64,000 bases of DNA from JASHVB01 sp035523995. GTDB lineage: Bacteria > Pseudomonadota > Alphaproteobacteria > Acetobacterales > Acetobacteraceae. The notes beneath the pieces were generated by a model. That model was not told where the DNA came from. It saw nothing but the letters and a program-made list of their open reading frames with translations, and made no database searches. Position numbers and translations under genes: made by a program. Shown one piece after another: positions 33,445 through 42,466 of this stretch (position 1 is the stretch's first letter; the number at the start of each line of letters is the position of its first letter). The DNA lies in NCBI GenBank assembly GCA_035523995.1, contig DATKPQ010000143.1, forward strand, positions 8,874 to 72,873. The letters are read 5' to 3'.

Positions 33445-36168
33445 TTACGCGCGCCGTTTCGGCTTTTTGGCAGAAACAATCACAGTCCTGCCAGCGTGTT
33501 GTTTTTCTTGCTTTGACCGTTCCGCTGTCCGATCCGGCGCCGCCGTAGAAAACGCCGGCAGCTCTTGGTGCAATGCAGCGAAACCCTTCCAGGGATCGCT
33601 GCGCTGCTGTTCCAGGCGCTGCGGCACCGTCGCCAGCGTAAAGCGGGACGGATCGAGACTGGCCGTCACTTCGTCCCATGCCACCGGCGTCGCCACGGTC
33701 GCACCAGCGCGCGCACGCGGCGAGAAGGACGCCACCGCCGTCGCTCCCAGCCCATTCCGCAGCCAGTCGAGCAAAATACGGCCGCGGCGGTCGATTTTCT
33801 TGACGGTGGACAAAAAGCGGTCCGATTGCTCTTCGCTCAGCGTTTCGGCGAAGGCGCGACAGAACGGCTTTACCTCGTCCCAGCTGTGTTCGGGCGCCAA
33901 CGGCACGACGACGTGCAATCCCTTGCCCCCCGTCGTCCGGCAGAACGACTGCAACCCAAGCTGCTGCAGCCGGTCGCGCACATCCTTGGCGGCGCGCACA
34001 ACCTCGGCAAAGTCCAGCCCCTCGCCGGGATCCAGGTCGAATACAATCCTATCCGGGTGCTGCGGATCGGCCTCCGGGGCGCCCCAGGCATGCAGCTCGA
34101 TGGCCGAAACTTGCGCCATGGCAATCAGCCCATGGACGTCGTCGATGGCGAGATAGGGCTGGCCGCCAGCCTCGCCGGTTCGGATGGCGTCCGGCAGATG
34201 GCCATGGCCGTGCTTCTGGAAGAAATGTTCTCCCGCGATGCCTTCCGGGCAGCGCACCACGGCCAGGGGCCGGTGCGCAAGGCCGGGCAGGGCATGGTCC
34301 GCGACCGCCTCCCAGTATTCGCCAAGCTGCTGCTTGGTGACGCCGGGCCACAGCTCACGGTCGGGATGGGTGATCGTGATGCCTTCCAGAACAGTGTTGC
34401 GTGCCTTCGGCTTGCGAGCGGTCACGATGGAGGAACTCGTTCTGGCCGGGGTTGCATAGCGCGGCCTGGCCTTCGGTGGTACCGCGATCTTTGGCCCATG
34501 CTTCGCACCAGCGGCCCGCCGCGGGGTCATCGGCGTACGCTCTGCCTCCGGGTTGGCCACGTCGCGCACCACGTCGGCTGCCGGCTTGTCCTCCCGCAGG
34601 CCCAGATAGACCGCCTGGCGCACCCGACCCGATCCCGACCAGGACACGAACTGCACCTCCGCCACCAGCTCCGGCCGCACCCAGTGAATGGTCTTGTCGA
34701 GCGGGTCGCCCGCGACCAGCAGCCTGCTGGGCGGATCGTCCGCCAGCGCGTCGAGCTTCTCCCGCAATATGCCCAGCTCGTCATCGGAGAACCCGGTGCC
34801 GACGCCGCCGGCATAGTGCAGCCGGTGCTGCGGATCGTAATAGCCGAGATGCAGCGCCCCCAGCCCGGTCCGGCTGCCGCGCGGCAGCGTCCAGCCGAGG
34901 ACGATGAATTCCTCGCGCCCCTGGCATTTCACCTTCAGCCAGCCATGGCCGCGACCGGCCTGGTACTGTCCCTCCCCCTGCTTGCAGACGATGCCCTCCA
35001 GCTTCATCTGGCAGGCCTGCCGGCGGATCGCCGCGAGGTCGCCGATAAAGTGGTCGCTGTAGCGCAACATGCCGCGCCAGGCGTCGATCCCTTGCAGCAC
35101 GCGCTTGCGGTCAAGCAGGGCGCAGGGACGCAGGTCCCAGCCGTTCAGGTACAGCAGGTCGAAAACATAGAAGAACAAGGTGTGGTCCCGGCCGGCGGAG
35201 AGCGCCGCCTGCAGCGCGGGGAAGCTGCTGACGCCGTTCTTGTCCAGTGCGACCAGCTCGCCGTCGAGAAGGGCCGTGTCCGCGTCCAGCGCCGCGATCG
35301 CCTTGGCCAGGGCGGGTAGCCGATCGGTCCAGTCATTGCCGTTGCGCGTGACAAGACGAGGCTTGCCGTGGTCGTTCCAACACAGCAGGCGGTAGCCGTC
35401 GAACTTGATCTCGCTGATCCAGTCGCCGCCTTCGGGGGGATCGTCGGCTATGGCGCAGAGCTGGGGCGATTGCGTCTTCGGCAGAGCACTGCGCTTGGCC
35501 CCCGATGCGGGCGGGTCGTTGGGATCGCCGAGGTCGCGTTTCACCTTGCCGTATTTCGCCAGGTTGGCGACGTCGGCCCTGGCTGGACGAGGCGCAGGGG
35601 TGGATCGCTCGATCTCGTCGGCATCGGCGCCGGCGCGTTCTGCTTCGTCGTGGCCCTTGAACAATAGCCAGTTGTCGGCCTTGCTGCGGCTGCCGGGCTT
35701 GGGGCGCAGCCGCACCAAGTGGAAGCGGCCGTTCAGGCGGGTGCCGTGCAGGACGAAGGTGAGTTCGCCCTTCTGCATGCCCTTCTCGGGGTCGTTCACC
35801 GGCTCCCAGGTGCCACGGTCCCAGATTTCCACGCTGCCTGCGCCGTATTGGCCTTCCGGGATGGTGCCGGCAAAGTCCGCGTAGTCGAGCGGGTGGTCTT
35901 CGACATGGGCCGCAATGTGCTTCACCGACGGATCGAGCGAAGGCCCCTTGCGCACTGCCCAGCTCCACATGACGCCGTCATGCTCCAGGCGGAAGTCGTA
36001 GTGCAGGCCGGCGCGGTGGGCCTCGTGCTTCTGCACGACGAAAATCGGCGCATGGTCGTCTGGGCGTGCTTCGCGGGGTGGCGGCTCCTCGGTACGCGTG
36101 AAGTCGCGCTTCGCCCGATAGGTGCGGATCGAAGTGTCCCGCGGTGCGGCGGCGGTGGTGCGAGCCAT
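33445..36168 (-). CDS. ligD: ATP-dependent DNA ligase D
   Basis: 907 residues, the multidomain non-homologous end-joining ligase. Order: N-terminal phosphoesterase (HYDFRLEHDGVMWSWAVRKGP, HVEDHPLDYADFAGTIPEGQYG, about 40-190), ligase domain with catalytic Lys255 in EIKFDGYRL and further motifs LLDGELVAL and LEGIVCKQ, then a polymerase/primase domain from about residue 590 (ITHPDRELWPG, RIVFDLDPGEGLDF with catalytic Asp, TTGGKGLHVVVPL). The usual partner Ku is not in the window. Start ATG 36168 chosen because MARTTAAAPRD precedes the phosphoesterase; upstream sequence is repeat DNA. A rho-independent terminator follows. Confidence 0.95.
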   Translation of the reverse strand: MARTTAAAPRDTSIRTYRAKRDFTRTEEPPPREARPDDHAPIFVVQKHEAHRAGLHYDFRLEHDGVMWSWAVRKGPSLDPSVKHIAAHVEDHPLDYADFAGTIPEGQYGAGSVEIWDRGTWEPVNDPEKGMQKGELTFVLHGTRLNGRFHLVRLRPKPGSRSKADNWLLFKGHDEAERAGADADEIERSTPAPRPARADVANLAKYGKVKRDLGDPNDPPASGAKRSALPKTQSPQLCAIADDPPEGGDWISEIKFDGYRLLCWNDHGKPRLVTRNGNDWTDRLPALAKAIAALDADTALLDGELVALDKNGVSSFPALQAALSAGRDHTLFFYVFDLLYLNGWDLRPCALLDRKRVLQGIDAWRGMLRYSDHFIGDLAAIRRQACQMKLEGIVCKQGEGQYQAGRGHGWLKVKCQGREEFIVLGWTLPRGSRTGLGALHLGYYDPQHRLHYAGGVGTGFSDDELGILREKLDALADDPPSRLLVAGDPLDKTIHWVRPELVAEVQFVSWSGSGRVRQAVYLGLREDKPAADVVRDVANPEAERTPMTPRRAAGAKHGPKIAVPPKARPRYATPARTSSSIVTARKPKARNTVLEGITITHPDRELWPGVTKQQLGEYWEAVADHALPGLAHRPLAVVRCPEGIAGEHFFQKHGHGHLPDAIRTGEAGGQPYLAIDDVHGLIAMAQVSAIELHAWGAPEADPQHPDRIVFDLDPGEGLDFAEVVRAAKDVRDRLQQLGLQSFCRTTGGKGLHVVVPLAPEHSWDEVKPFCRAFAETLSEEQSDRFLSTVKKIDRRGRILLDWLRNGLGATAVASFSPRARAGATVATPVAWDEVTASLDPSRFTLATVPQRLEQQRSDPWKGFAALHQELPAFSTAAPDRTAERSKQEKQHAGRTVIVSAKKPKRRA

Positions 36169-36235
36169 GGGTCGTGGCCTCGGTTGCGCGTTAAAGGGAA
36201 CCTGAACAAAGCGAAGGCGAAAGGGTTGCCGCAAA

Positions 36236-36430
36236 ACCTCTCCCGCACTGAGCGCGGGAGAGGTCGAGCTGCGAAGCGGCGAGGGTGAGGGTGATCGAGA
36301 AGGCAGACAATAACAATCTGCCCTCCCGATCGCCCTCGCCCTTGGCGCTTTCGGCGCCTCGCGTTGGTCCGCTACGCGGCCCAACCTCACTTCGCAGGAG
36401 AGGATTTCGTCCCTCCCACTTCTCCGGCGG
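36236..36430. repeat. Hairpin-rich intergenic repeat between ligD and MFS gene
   Basis: Starts with the hairpin ACCTCTCCCGC / GCGGGAGAGGT (36236-36264). It continues with GCGAGGGTGAGGGTGATCGA and an imperfect complement (CCGATCGCCCTCGCCC) around 36330, spanning an inner GGCAGA...TCTGCC hairpin. It fills the space between the divergent ligD and MFS genes. Confidence 0.6.
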
Positions 36431-36473
36431 GATTTGCTATTGTTCCACCAAACCACCGGAAGCCCGCGCGACG

Positions 36474-38162
36474 ATGATCCGCCTGCCTCCCGCCCTGGTG
36501 CCGCTGCGTAACGCCACCTTCCGCCGCCTCTGGATCGCCAGCGTCGTGGCCTGGCTCGGCACATGGCTGCAGAACACCGGCGCCGGCTGGCTGATGACCG
36601 TATTGGCGCCACGCCCCCTGATCGTCGCCATGGTGCAGGCCGCTACCATCATGCCGGTGTTCTTGCTCGCGCTGCCCGGTGGCGCGCTGGCCGACATTGT
36701 GGACCGCCGGGTGTTCCTGATCGGCACGCAGATCTGGACCATCCTCGCCGCTGCCACCCTGGCCGCCCTCACGCTGGGCCACGCCATGACCGCCGCCGTG
36801 CTGCTGGTGCTGACCTTCGCCATCGGCATCGGCTCGGCGCTGACCGCCCCGGCCTGGAGCGCCATCATCCCTGAACTGGTCCCGCGCGAGGACCTGGTGC
36901 AGGCCATCGCCCTCAACGGCATCGGCTACAATCTGACCCGCGCCGTCGGGCCCGCTCTGGCCGGCTTCCTGATCTTGCTCGGCGGCACCAGCCTGGCGTT
37001 CTCTCTCTATACCGTGTCGATCATCGCGGTGATCGTGGCACTGGTATCCTGGCACCGCGGCAAGCGCTTCACCGGCCTGCCGCGCGAACATTTCGTCGCC
37101 GCCATGCGCGCCGGGGTGCGCTTCGTCCGAAATACCCCGGCGGTGCGCGCCGCCATGCTGCGCACCATCGCCTATTCTTTGCCTTGCTCCGCTCCCTGGG
37201 CACTTCTGCCGCTGGTGGTGCGCGAGCAATTGCATCTGGGCGCCGGCATGTATGGCTTCATCCTGGGGATGATGGGTGTCGGCGGCGTCACGTCCGGCAT
37301 GCTGCTGCCACTTGCCCGCGGCAGGCTGACCCGCAACGCCACCGTGGTCGGGTGCTCTTTGTTCTCTTGTGCCGGCATCGCGCTGGTGGGGCTCGCACAT
37401 CACTGGCTGCACGCCGCGGTCGGCATGCTGTTGTTCGGCCTGGGTTGGACCTCGGCCTATGCGACGATCCAGGCAGCGGCCCAGCTCGTCTGCCCCACCT
37501 GGGTGCGGGCGCGGGCGTTGGCCATCTACCAGCTGGCGCAGAACGGCGCGCTGACGGTGGGCTCCTTCATCTGGGGTGCGGTGGGCGCCGAGATCGGCAT
37601 GTCGAAGGCGTTGCTCGCCGCGTCGGTGCTGGGCGTTGTGCTGACCTTCGCCGTGCAACGCTTCGGCATCGAGCAAGTTGCGCCGGCCGCCGCCGTGCCG
37701 CCAGAGGCAATACCGGCACCGGCGCCAGAAGCCCCCGCGGCCGAACTGGTGCCATTGCTGCGCCATGTCCGCGGGCAGGTGATGGAGACGATGCACTACC
37801 GCGTCGCCCCCGCCCAACGCCGCGCGTTCCTGGTCTTGATGCATGAAGTGCGGCAGGTCCGGGGCCGGGCCGGCGCGGTGTTCTGGCAGCTCTACGAGGA
37901 TGTGGCGCATCCTGATGGCTGGCTGGAGCTATGGTCGATGGAAAACTGGACCGACCATCTGCGCGAGGTCGGCCGAATGTCGGAGGAGGACCGCGCAGTA
38001 CTCGCCAGTGCCGTAGCCTATCGACACGATCCGGGCACCCGGCCGCCTGCCCGCTATCTGGCCGTGGACCCGTCGGCGGAGACGGCCGAGGCCAAGCGGC
38101 AGGCCGAACGGCACGGGGTTGTTGGGATAACGCGCCCTGCGGCGGAGGCCAGCGGCGTGTGA
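36474..38162 (+). CDS. MFS transporter (EntS/MFS_3 type) with C-terminal ABM-like domain
   Basis: 562 residues. About 12 transmembrane helices occupy residues 15-410 (WIASVVAWLGTWLQNTGAGWLMTVL, FLLALPGGALADIVDRRVFL with the MFS loop motif, NGIGYNLTRAVGPALAGFLI). This corresponds to the MFS_3 family of proton-driven exporters such as enterobactin exporter EntS. The extra C-terminal part (about 440-540: MHYRVAPAQRRAFLVLMHEVRQVRGR, FWQLYEDVAHPDGWLELWSMENWTDHLREVGRM) has an ABM-like ferredoxin fold seen in some family members. Exported compound unknown. A diverged family A repeat begins 9 nt after the stop. The start is ATG 36474; a longer open frame upstream is repeat DNA. Confidence 0.88.
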   Translation: MIRLPPALVPLRNATFRRLWIASVVAWLGTWLQNTGAGWLMTVLAPRPLIVAMVQAATIMPVFLLALPGGALADIVDRRVFLIGTQIWTILAAATLAALTLGHAMTAAVLLVLTFAIGIGSALTAPAWSAIIPELVPREDLVQAIALNGIGYNLTRAVGPALAGFLILLGGTSLAFSLYTVSIIAVIVALVSWHRGKRFTGLPREHFVAAMRAGVRFVRNTPAVRAAMLRTIAYSLPCSAPWALLPLVVREQLHLGAGMYGFILGMMGVGGVTSGMLLPLARGRLTRNATVVGCSLFSCAGIALVGLAHHWLHAAVGMLLFGLGWTSAYATIQAAAQLVCPTWVRARALAIYQLAQNGALTVGSFIWGAVGAEIGMSKALLAASVLGVVLTFAVQRFGIEQVAPAAAVPPEAIPAPAPEAPAAELVPLLRHVRGQVMETMHYRVAPAQRRAFLVLMHEVRQVRGRAGAVFWQLYEDVAHPDGWLELWSMENWTDHLREVGRMSEEDRAVLASAVAYRHDPGTRPPARYLAVDPSAETAEAKRQAERHGVVGITRPAAEASGV

Positions 38163-38170
38163 GGCGGACA

Positions 38171-38286
38171 GGTGTCGTTGTGAGGAGCGCAGCGACGAAC
38201 CAATCTCCTGCAAACACTGCGCGCGATCCTTCCGCGTGCCGCACGATCGAGATTGCTCCGTTTGCTGCGCTCCCCGCATTGACACT
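38171..38286. repeat. Long palindromic intergenic repeat, family A, copy 4 (diverged)
   Basis: Left arm AGGTGTCGTTGTGAGGAGCG, right arm ending CTGCGCTCCCCGCATTGACAC. It begins 9 nt after the MFS stop. The arms remain complementary in the AGCGACGAA.CAATCTC / GAGATTG segments. Confidence 0.65.
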
Positions 38287-38302
38287 GAAAGCAAGACGAA
38301 TC

Positions 38303-38956
38303 TCACGCCGACCTTCGGGTGGGCCGCCGTACTACTCTAACCTTCCCGCTGCTGCCGCCGCCGCAAAACAGCAGGTCGGCGCCATTGGATTCAAGACCCG
38401 AGACGCCGACACCCGACGGCATCTCGATCGCTTCCACCACTGCTCCCGTTGCCGGATCGATCCGACGCAGATCGCTCGCCTCGCCCTCCCAGGTGCCATG
38501 CCAAAGGTCACCATCAACCCAGGTAACCCCGGTCACAAATCGACTTGATTCGATCGTACGGAGGATCGCTCCCGTTTCCGGATCGACCTGATGGATTTTG
38601 CGCTGCCGGTACTCACCCACCCACAGCGTCCCCTCGGCCCACGCCAGTCCTGAATCGCCACCACCCCCGGGTGCCGGGATCGTGGCGAGCACATCGCCGG
38701 TTTTCGCATCGATCTTCTGAATGCGGTCCTCGGCGATCTGGAACAGATGCTGGCCATCGAATGCGGTACCGGCATGCGCGGGCACGTCGATCGAGCGCAC
38801 CGTCTTGCCGCTCTCGGGGTCAAGGGCGTGCAGCCTGTCGCCGGATGCAAGCCACACGTGCCGGCCGTCATATGTCACGCCATTCACACGCTCCACGCCC
38901 GGAAATGGTCCAAACTCCTGCACGATCTCTGCCGCCGACTGAGTCATGTCTGCCAC
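38303..38956 (-). CDS. Beta-propeller (Vgb/glutaminyl-cyclotransferase-like) protein
   Basis: 217 residues made of repeated blades: RVNGVTYDGRHVWLASGDRLHALDPESGKTVRSIDV, GTAFDGQHLFQIAEDRIQKIDAKTGDVLATIPA, GLAWAEGTLWVGEYRQRKIHQVDPETGAILRTI and GVTWVDGDLWHGTWEG. This is a five- or six-bladed propeller as in virginiamycin-B-lyase or glutaminyl cyclotransferase relatives. No signal peptide, so it is probably cytoplasmic. The start is likely the GTG at 38956 (GGAG 6 nt upstream); an ATG at 38947 would shorten it by 3 residues. It is 47 nt behind the HTH/TPR regulator on the same strand, a probable operon. Confidence 0.7.
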   Translation of the reverse strand: MADMTQSAAEIVQEFGPFPGVERVNGVTYDGRHVWLASGDRLHALDPESGKTVRSIDVPAHAGTAFDGQHLFQIAEDRIQKIDAKTGDVLATIPAPGGGGDSGLAWAEGTLWVGEYRQRKIHQVDPETGAILRTIESSRFVTGVTWVDGDLWHGTWEGEASDLRRIDPATGAVVEAIEMPSGVGVSGLESNGADLLFCGGGSSGKVRVVRRPTRRSA

Positions 38957-39003
38957 CGTCGTCTCCGCTGTTGTGAAAGCGCGCGCCGCGTTGAGTCCGT
39001 ATG

Positions 39004-40224
39004 CTAATCGCCCGGCAGCGGCGCAGGGAGTAACAACGTCGTCGCGAATCCCGGTATCGGCGGAGTCACCCAGCGGCGCGCCGGCCCGCGGCCAAACGAC
39101 TGAACCTTCCCTGCTTCCGCCAGTGAATCAAGCGCGCGCTGAACGGTCCGCTGGCTGGTGCCAAGTGCCAGCGACAGAGCCGAGCTCGACCAGGATTCGC
39201 CGTCGGCAAGAAAGGCCAGCACCGCGGCATGCTCTTCTTCCACCGGCGGCGCCAGCACGACGACCTCGGGCGCGGCATGCGGCACCAGGGCGAAGCCTTG
39301 CTTTGTCGCGGTGACGTCGGCCAGCGCGCACAGTGCGGCACGCAATCGCCCGATTTCGACGCGCAAGCGCGCGCGATGCGATTCATCGGTGAACTTCGCG
39401 CCGAACGCACACGAGAGCAATACGGTGCGCGGCACGTCGCCGGGCCACGCTTCGCCTAGTGCGCGGGCGAGCGCGAACAATACCGGGCGCGTCGCAAGCG
39501 ATACCACTGTGCGAGCGCGGCGTACGACACCACGGCACGCATCAACGACCAGCGCGTCGGACGCCAGCCAGGCCTCAACGTCCTCAAGCAGCAGAAGCCC
39601 TTCATTGCCATGCCCAATCAGGCGCGCGGCGGGGCTGGTTAGCGCTCGCGATGCAGCTTCAACTTCCGCCGTCAGCGTTGGGATGCCGGCATGCCGTGCG
39701 GCGCTTTCGGCGCGCGCAAGCGCCGCACGCGCTGCCTTCGATTGGAGCCGCCGTATCGCGATGCCGGCGGCCACCAGATCGTGTACCGCGCGCAACGCCG
39801 GCGGCAATGGCATCACGTCAACCGTGGCGAGCAATCGCTCGGCTTCATCCACCCGTCCGATCAGCAACAGCCGCCGGATCTCGAGATGGCGCGCATGCGC
39901 GGCGTTCACCTGATCGCCGTGGGATTCGAGCGTCATGCGGGCCACGTCCAGCGCCTTCGCGGGCCAGCCCAGGTCGCGCGAGGCCAGCGCGATCTCTGCC
40001 TCCGCAACAATACAGCGTGCGCGGGCTATCGCCTCTTTCGGGCCGAAGGCGCGCGCCGCACGCCGCATCAGCGCCTTGGCGCGGTCGAGATCGCCAAGCT
40101 GGGCCATGGCAATGCCGCGCAACGCGAGCGCGGATGGATCGTCGCGCAATGCCACCCGGTTCAGCGCCCCGATCGGATCACCCGCCACTAGCGCGCGCGC
40201 CGCGGCTATGATCAGCGAGTCCAT
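39004..40224 (-). CDS. Regulator with TPR-like helices and C-terminal HTH
   Basis: 406 residues. The first 300 are repeated amphipathic helices (ALALRGIAMAQLGDLDRAKALMRRAARAFG, ARHLEIRRLLLIGRVDEAERLLATV), TPR-like. The C-terminal 80 (EEEHAAVLAFLADGESWSSSALSLALGTSQRTVQRALDSLAEAGKVQSFGRGPARRWVTP) form a winged helix-turn-helix. Before it, RLRVEIGRLRAALCALADV and TKQGFALVPH resemble the DNA-binding layout of SARP/BTAD-type regulators. It is divergent from the DUF899 gene 86 nt away, with the propeller downstream. It probably controls this small group, including itself. Ligand unknown. Confidence 0.75.
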   Translation of the reverse strand: MDSLIIAAARALVAGDPIGALNRVALRDDPSALALRGIAMAQLGDLDRAKALMRRAARAFGPKEAIARARCIVAEAEIALASRDLGWPAKALDVARMTLESHGDQVNAAHARHLEIRRLLLIGRVDEAERLLATVDVMPLPPALRAVHDLVAAGIAIRRLQSKAARAALARAESAARHAGIPTLTAEVEAASRALTSPAARLIGHGNEGLLLLEDVEAWLASDALVVDACRGVVRRARTVVSLATRPVLFALARALGEAWPGDVPRTVLLSCAFGAKFTDESHRARLRVEIGRLRAALCALADVTATKQGFALVPHAAPEVVVLAPPVEEEHAAVLAFLADGESWSSSALSLALGTSQRTVQRALDSLAEAGKVQSFGRGPARRWVTPPIPGFATTLLLPAPLPGD

Positions 40225-40310
40225 CGGAATCCCGCCACACTTGTCACTCTCGCCTGCCGATGCCGATCCCCTATGTCAGCAGCTACAGACACCGAACGGA
40301 GGCAAGACCC

Positions 40311-41138
40311 ATGACCACGCACCCAACCGGAACCCGTGAACAATGGCTGACGGCGCGGCTCTCGCTGCTGCAAGCAGAGAAAGAATACACGCGCCGCGGC
40401 GACGAAATTGCGCGCCAGCGCCGCGCGCTGCCATGGGTCAGAATCGATAAGGACTACCGGTTCGACACCTATCAAGGCAGCGCCTCGCTCGCCGATCTGT
40501 TCCACGGATGCTCGCAGCTCCTGGTCTATCACTTCATGTTCGGACCCGATTACACCGCCGGCTGCCCATCTTGCTCTGCCATCGCCGACGGCTTCAACGG
40601 CTTCACCGCCCATCTGGCGAATCGCGATGTGATGCTGTGGGCGGTCTCGCGCGCGCCGCTCGCGAAACTGCTGTCGTACCAGCGCCGCATGGGATGGAGC
40701 TTCCCGTGGGCTTCCTCCGGCGATGGGGACTTCAATTACGACTTCAACGTCTCCTTCACCGAAGAGCAGCAGCGTGGCGGCGCCATCGAATACAATTATC
40801 AGACCGGCGGCCACGCAATGGACGCGGCGTCGGTTTCGCCACGTGTTGTCGAGCTCGCCGCCACATGCGGTACGGACGCCTCCACCTGGACACGCGACCG
40901 GCCCGGCCTCAGCGCGTTCGCGCGGGAAGACGGCGTGATCTACCACACCTATTCCACCTATGCGCGCGGCCTCGACGCGGTCTGGGGCATGTATCCGTGG
41001 TTCGACCGCGCCCCCAAGGGACGCAACGAATCAGCCAACAGGCTGCGCCGCCATGACGAGTACGAAACGCGCGACACCAACGCCACAACCCATCATTCCG
41101 CGGCCCCATGCTGCTCGCCGGCGCCCGGCGGTGGCTGA
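40311..41138 (+). CDS. DUF899 thioredoxin-like protein
   Basis: 275 residues. Thioredoxin-fold DUF899: EKEYTRRGDEIARQRRALPWVRIDKDYRFDT, then LADLFHGCSQLLVYHFMFGPDYTAGCPSCSAIADGFNG with a CPSC redox motif, and LSYQRRMGWSFPWASSGDGDFNYDFNVSF. The C-terminus EDGVIYHTYSTYARGLDAVWGMYPWFDRAPKGR is diagnostic. The role is unknown but likely oxidoreductase-like. The ATG at 40311 follows CGGAGG. The last 20 residues (TNATTHHSAAPCCSPAPGGG) are atypical for the family. It is divergent from the HTH/TPR regulator and upstream of the SRPBCC gene. Confidence 0.9.
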   Translation: MTTHPTGTREQWLTARLSLLQAEKEYTRRGDEIARQRRALPWVRIDKDYRFDTYQGSASLADLFHGCSQLLVYHFMFGPDYTAGCPSCSAIADGFNGFTAHLANRDVMLWAVSRAPLAKLLSYQRRMGWSFPWASSGDGDFNYDFNVSFTEEQQRGGAIEYNYQTGGHAMDAASVSPRVVELAATCGTDASTWTRDRPGLSAFAREDGVIYHTYSTYARGLDAVWGMYPWFDRAPKGRNESANRLRRHDEYETRDTNATTHHSAAPCCSPAPGGG

Positions 41139-41251
41139 AGGCCGGCGCTTTCGCAGCAATGCCGCAGCCTGCCGGAACGTAGCATGCAATTGCTCTGCCC
41201 GATTCAACGGCCGGAGCGTGCCTTTCCTTCAAACCAAAGGATGCACTGACA

Positions 41252-41692
41252 ATGCCGGATATCCTCCATATGGTCGGAATCAAGTCGTCGTCTCCAGATG
41301 GCACCTACCGGGCCTTGACCACGGCAGAAGGGCTTGCCGCCTGGTGGACAACCGAGACGCATGTCAAGGGCGACGGCACGATCCAGTTCCGCTTCGGTGG
41401 CGACAATGGGTTCGACATGAAGGTCCTCGCACTTGAGCCTGCCAGGCACGTGCTCTGGCAGGTCATCGGTGGACCGGAAGAATGGGTCGGCACCAGGATC
41501 GATTGGCAAATCGGGCACGATAACAACTACACCATGCTGCGCTTCAAGCATGAAGGTTGGCGAGAGCCGGTGGATTTCATGTACCATTGCAGCACCAAGT
41601 GGGCGATGTTCCTGATGAGCCTGAAATCGCTGGTCGAAACCGGCAAAGGCGCGCCGTGGCCCGAGGACATCAAGATCCACGAGGCGCACTGA
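41252..41692 (+). CDS. SRPBCC (AHSA1/START-like) domain protein
   Basis: 146 residues, one domain of the Bet v1-like SRPBCC superfamily. GIKSSSPDGTYRALTTAEGLAAWWTTETHVKGDGTIQFRFGG is the AHSA1 signature, followed by VLWQVIGGPEEWVGTRIDWQIG and a C-terminal helix WAMFLMSLKSLVETGKG. These bind hydrophobic ligands or act as chaperone co-factors. It lies 113 nt after DUF899 on the same strand; such pairs are common. No ribosome site of note. Confidence 0.85.
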   Translation: MPDILHMVGIKSSSPDGTYRALTTAEGLAAWWTTETHVKGDGTIQFRFGGDNGFDMKVLALEPARHVLWQVIGGPEEWVGTRIDWQIGHDNNYTMLRFKHEGWREPVDFMYHCSTKWAMFLMSLKSLVETGKGAPWPEDIKIHEAH

Positions 41693-41815
41693 AGCAATCC
41701 ACGCCGGCATTCCCTCGCGCTACCGATCACTGGCATGCTCTGACGCCTGTCCCGGTGCTTGCGGAATCGGTCGACGCGAGATGGCAGGATTGCAACGACA
41801 ACGGATGTCGCACGG

Positions 41816-42466
41816 ATGAGCCTGGTGATCGTGGTCGGCCTGCAGGCAGAAGCACGGCTGGCCCGTAGGCTGGGGCTGCCGGTTGCGGTGGGCGGCGGCG
41901 GGGCGGCGGGCGCCGCATCGGCGGTGGCGCACGCCGTCGCCGCAGGTGCCTCGGGCTTGGTCAGTTTCGGCTTCGCCGGCGGGCTGGATCCCGCCGCGTT
42001 CCCTGGCCTGTTGCTGGTGCCCGTGTCAGTGCTGTGCGACGGCGACTGGCACCGTGCCGATCCGGGATTGATGCGGTGGCTCGGTGACGCGACGCCGTAT
42101 CGGTTGCTGGCGGCAGACGCGCCCGCGCCGCGTGCCGTGGACAAACGGCGACTGTGGCAGCAGACCGGCGCAACGGCGCTGGACCTGGAATCGGGCGCCG
42201 TGGTGCGCGCCGCCACGGCCCACCGGCTGCCGTTCGCCGTGATGCGCGCAGTCTGCGACCCGGCGGAGCGAGATCTGCCGCCGGCCGCATTGACAGCGCT
42301 GGATGCCAGGGGCGCGATCGGCTTGGCGCGGGTGGCGGCGTCAGTGCTTGCCCGCCCGACGCAGATTCCGGCGCTACTGCGGCTGGCGACGGATGCGGCG
42401 GCGGCGCGGAGGGTGCTAGGGCAGCGGGTGCGGGAGATCAGGTCGGCGGACGCTCGGCTACGTTGA
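41816..42466 (+). CDS. hpnG: Hopanoid phosphorylase HpnG
   Basis: 216 residues. Purine-nucleoside-phosphorylase-like fold. HpnG removes adenine from adenosylhopane, the product of HpnH, giving phosphoribosylhopane. Signatures are VIVVGLQAEARLARRLG, SGLVSFGFAGGLDP, ATALDLESGAVVRAATAHRLPFAVMRAVCDPAERDLPPAAL and IGLARVAASVLARP. The start ATG 41816 fits the usual N-terminal MSLVIVVGL; the frame stays open to 41759 without similarity. hpnH lies 20 kb upstream at 20744, so the two steps of the side-chain pathway are split in this genome. Confidence 0.88.
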   Translation: MSLVIVVGLQAEARLARRLGLPVAVGGGGAAGAASAVAHAVAAGASGLVSFGFAGGLDPAAFPGLLLVPVSVLCDGDWHRADPGLMRWLGDATPYRLLAADAPAPRAVDKRRLWQQTGATALDLESGAVVRAATAHRLPFAVMRAVCDPAERDLPPAALTALDARGAIGLARVAASVLARPTQIPALLRLATDAAAARRVLGQRVREIRSADARLR

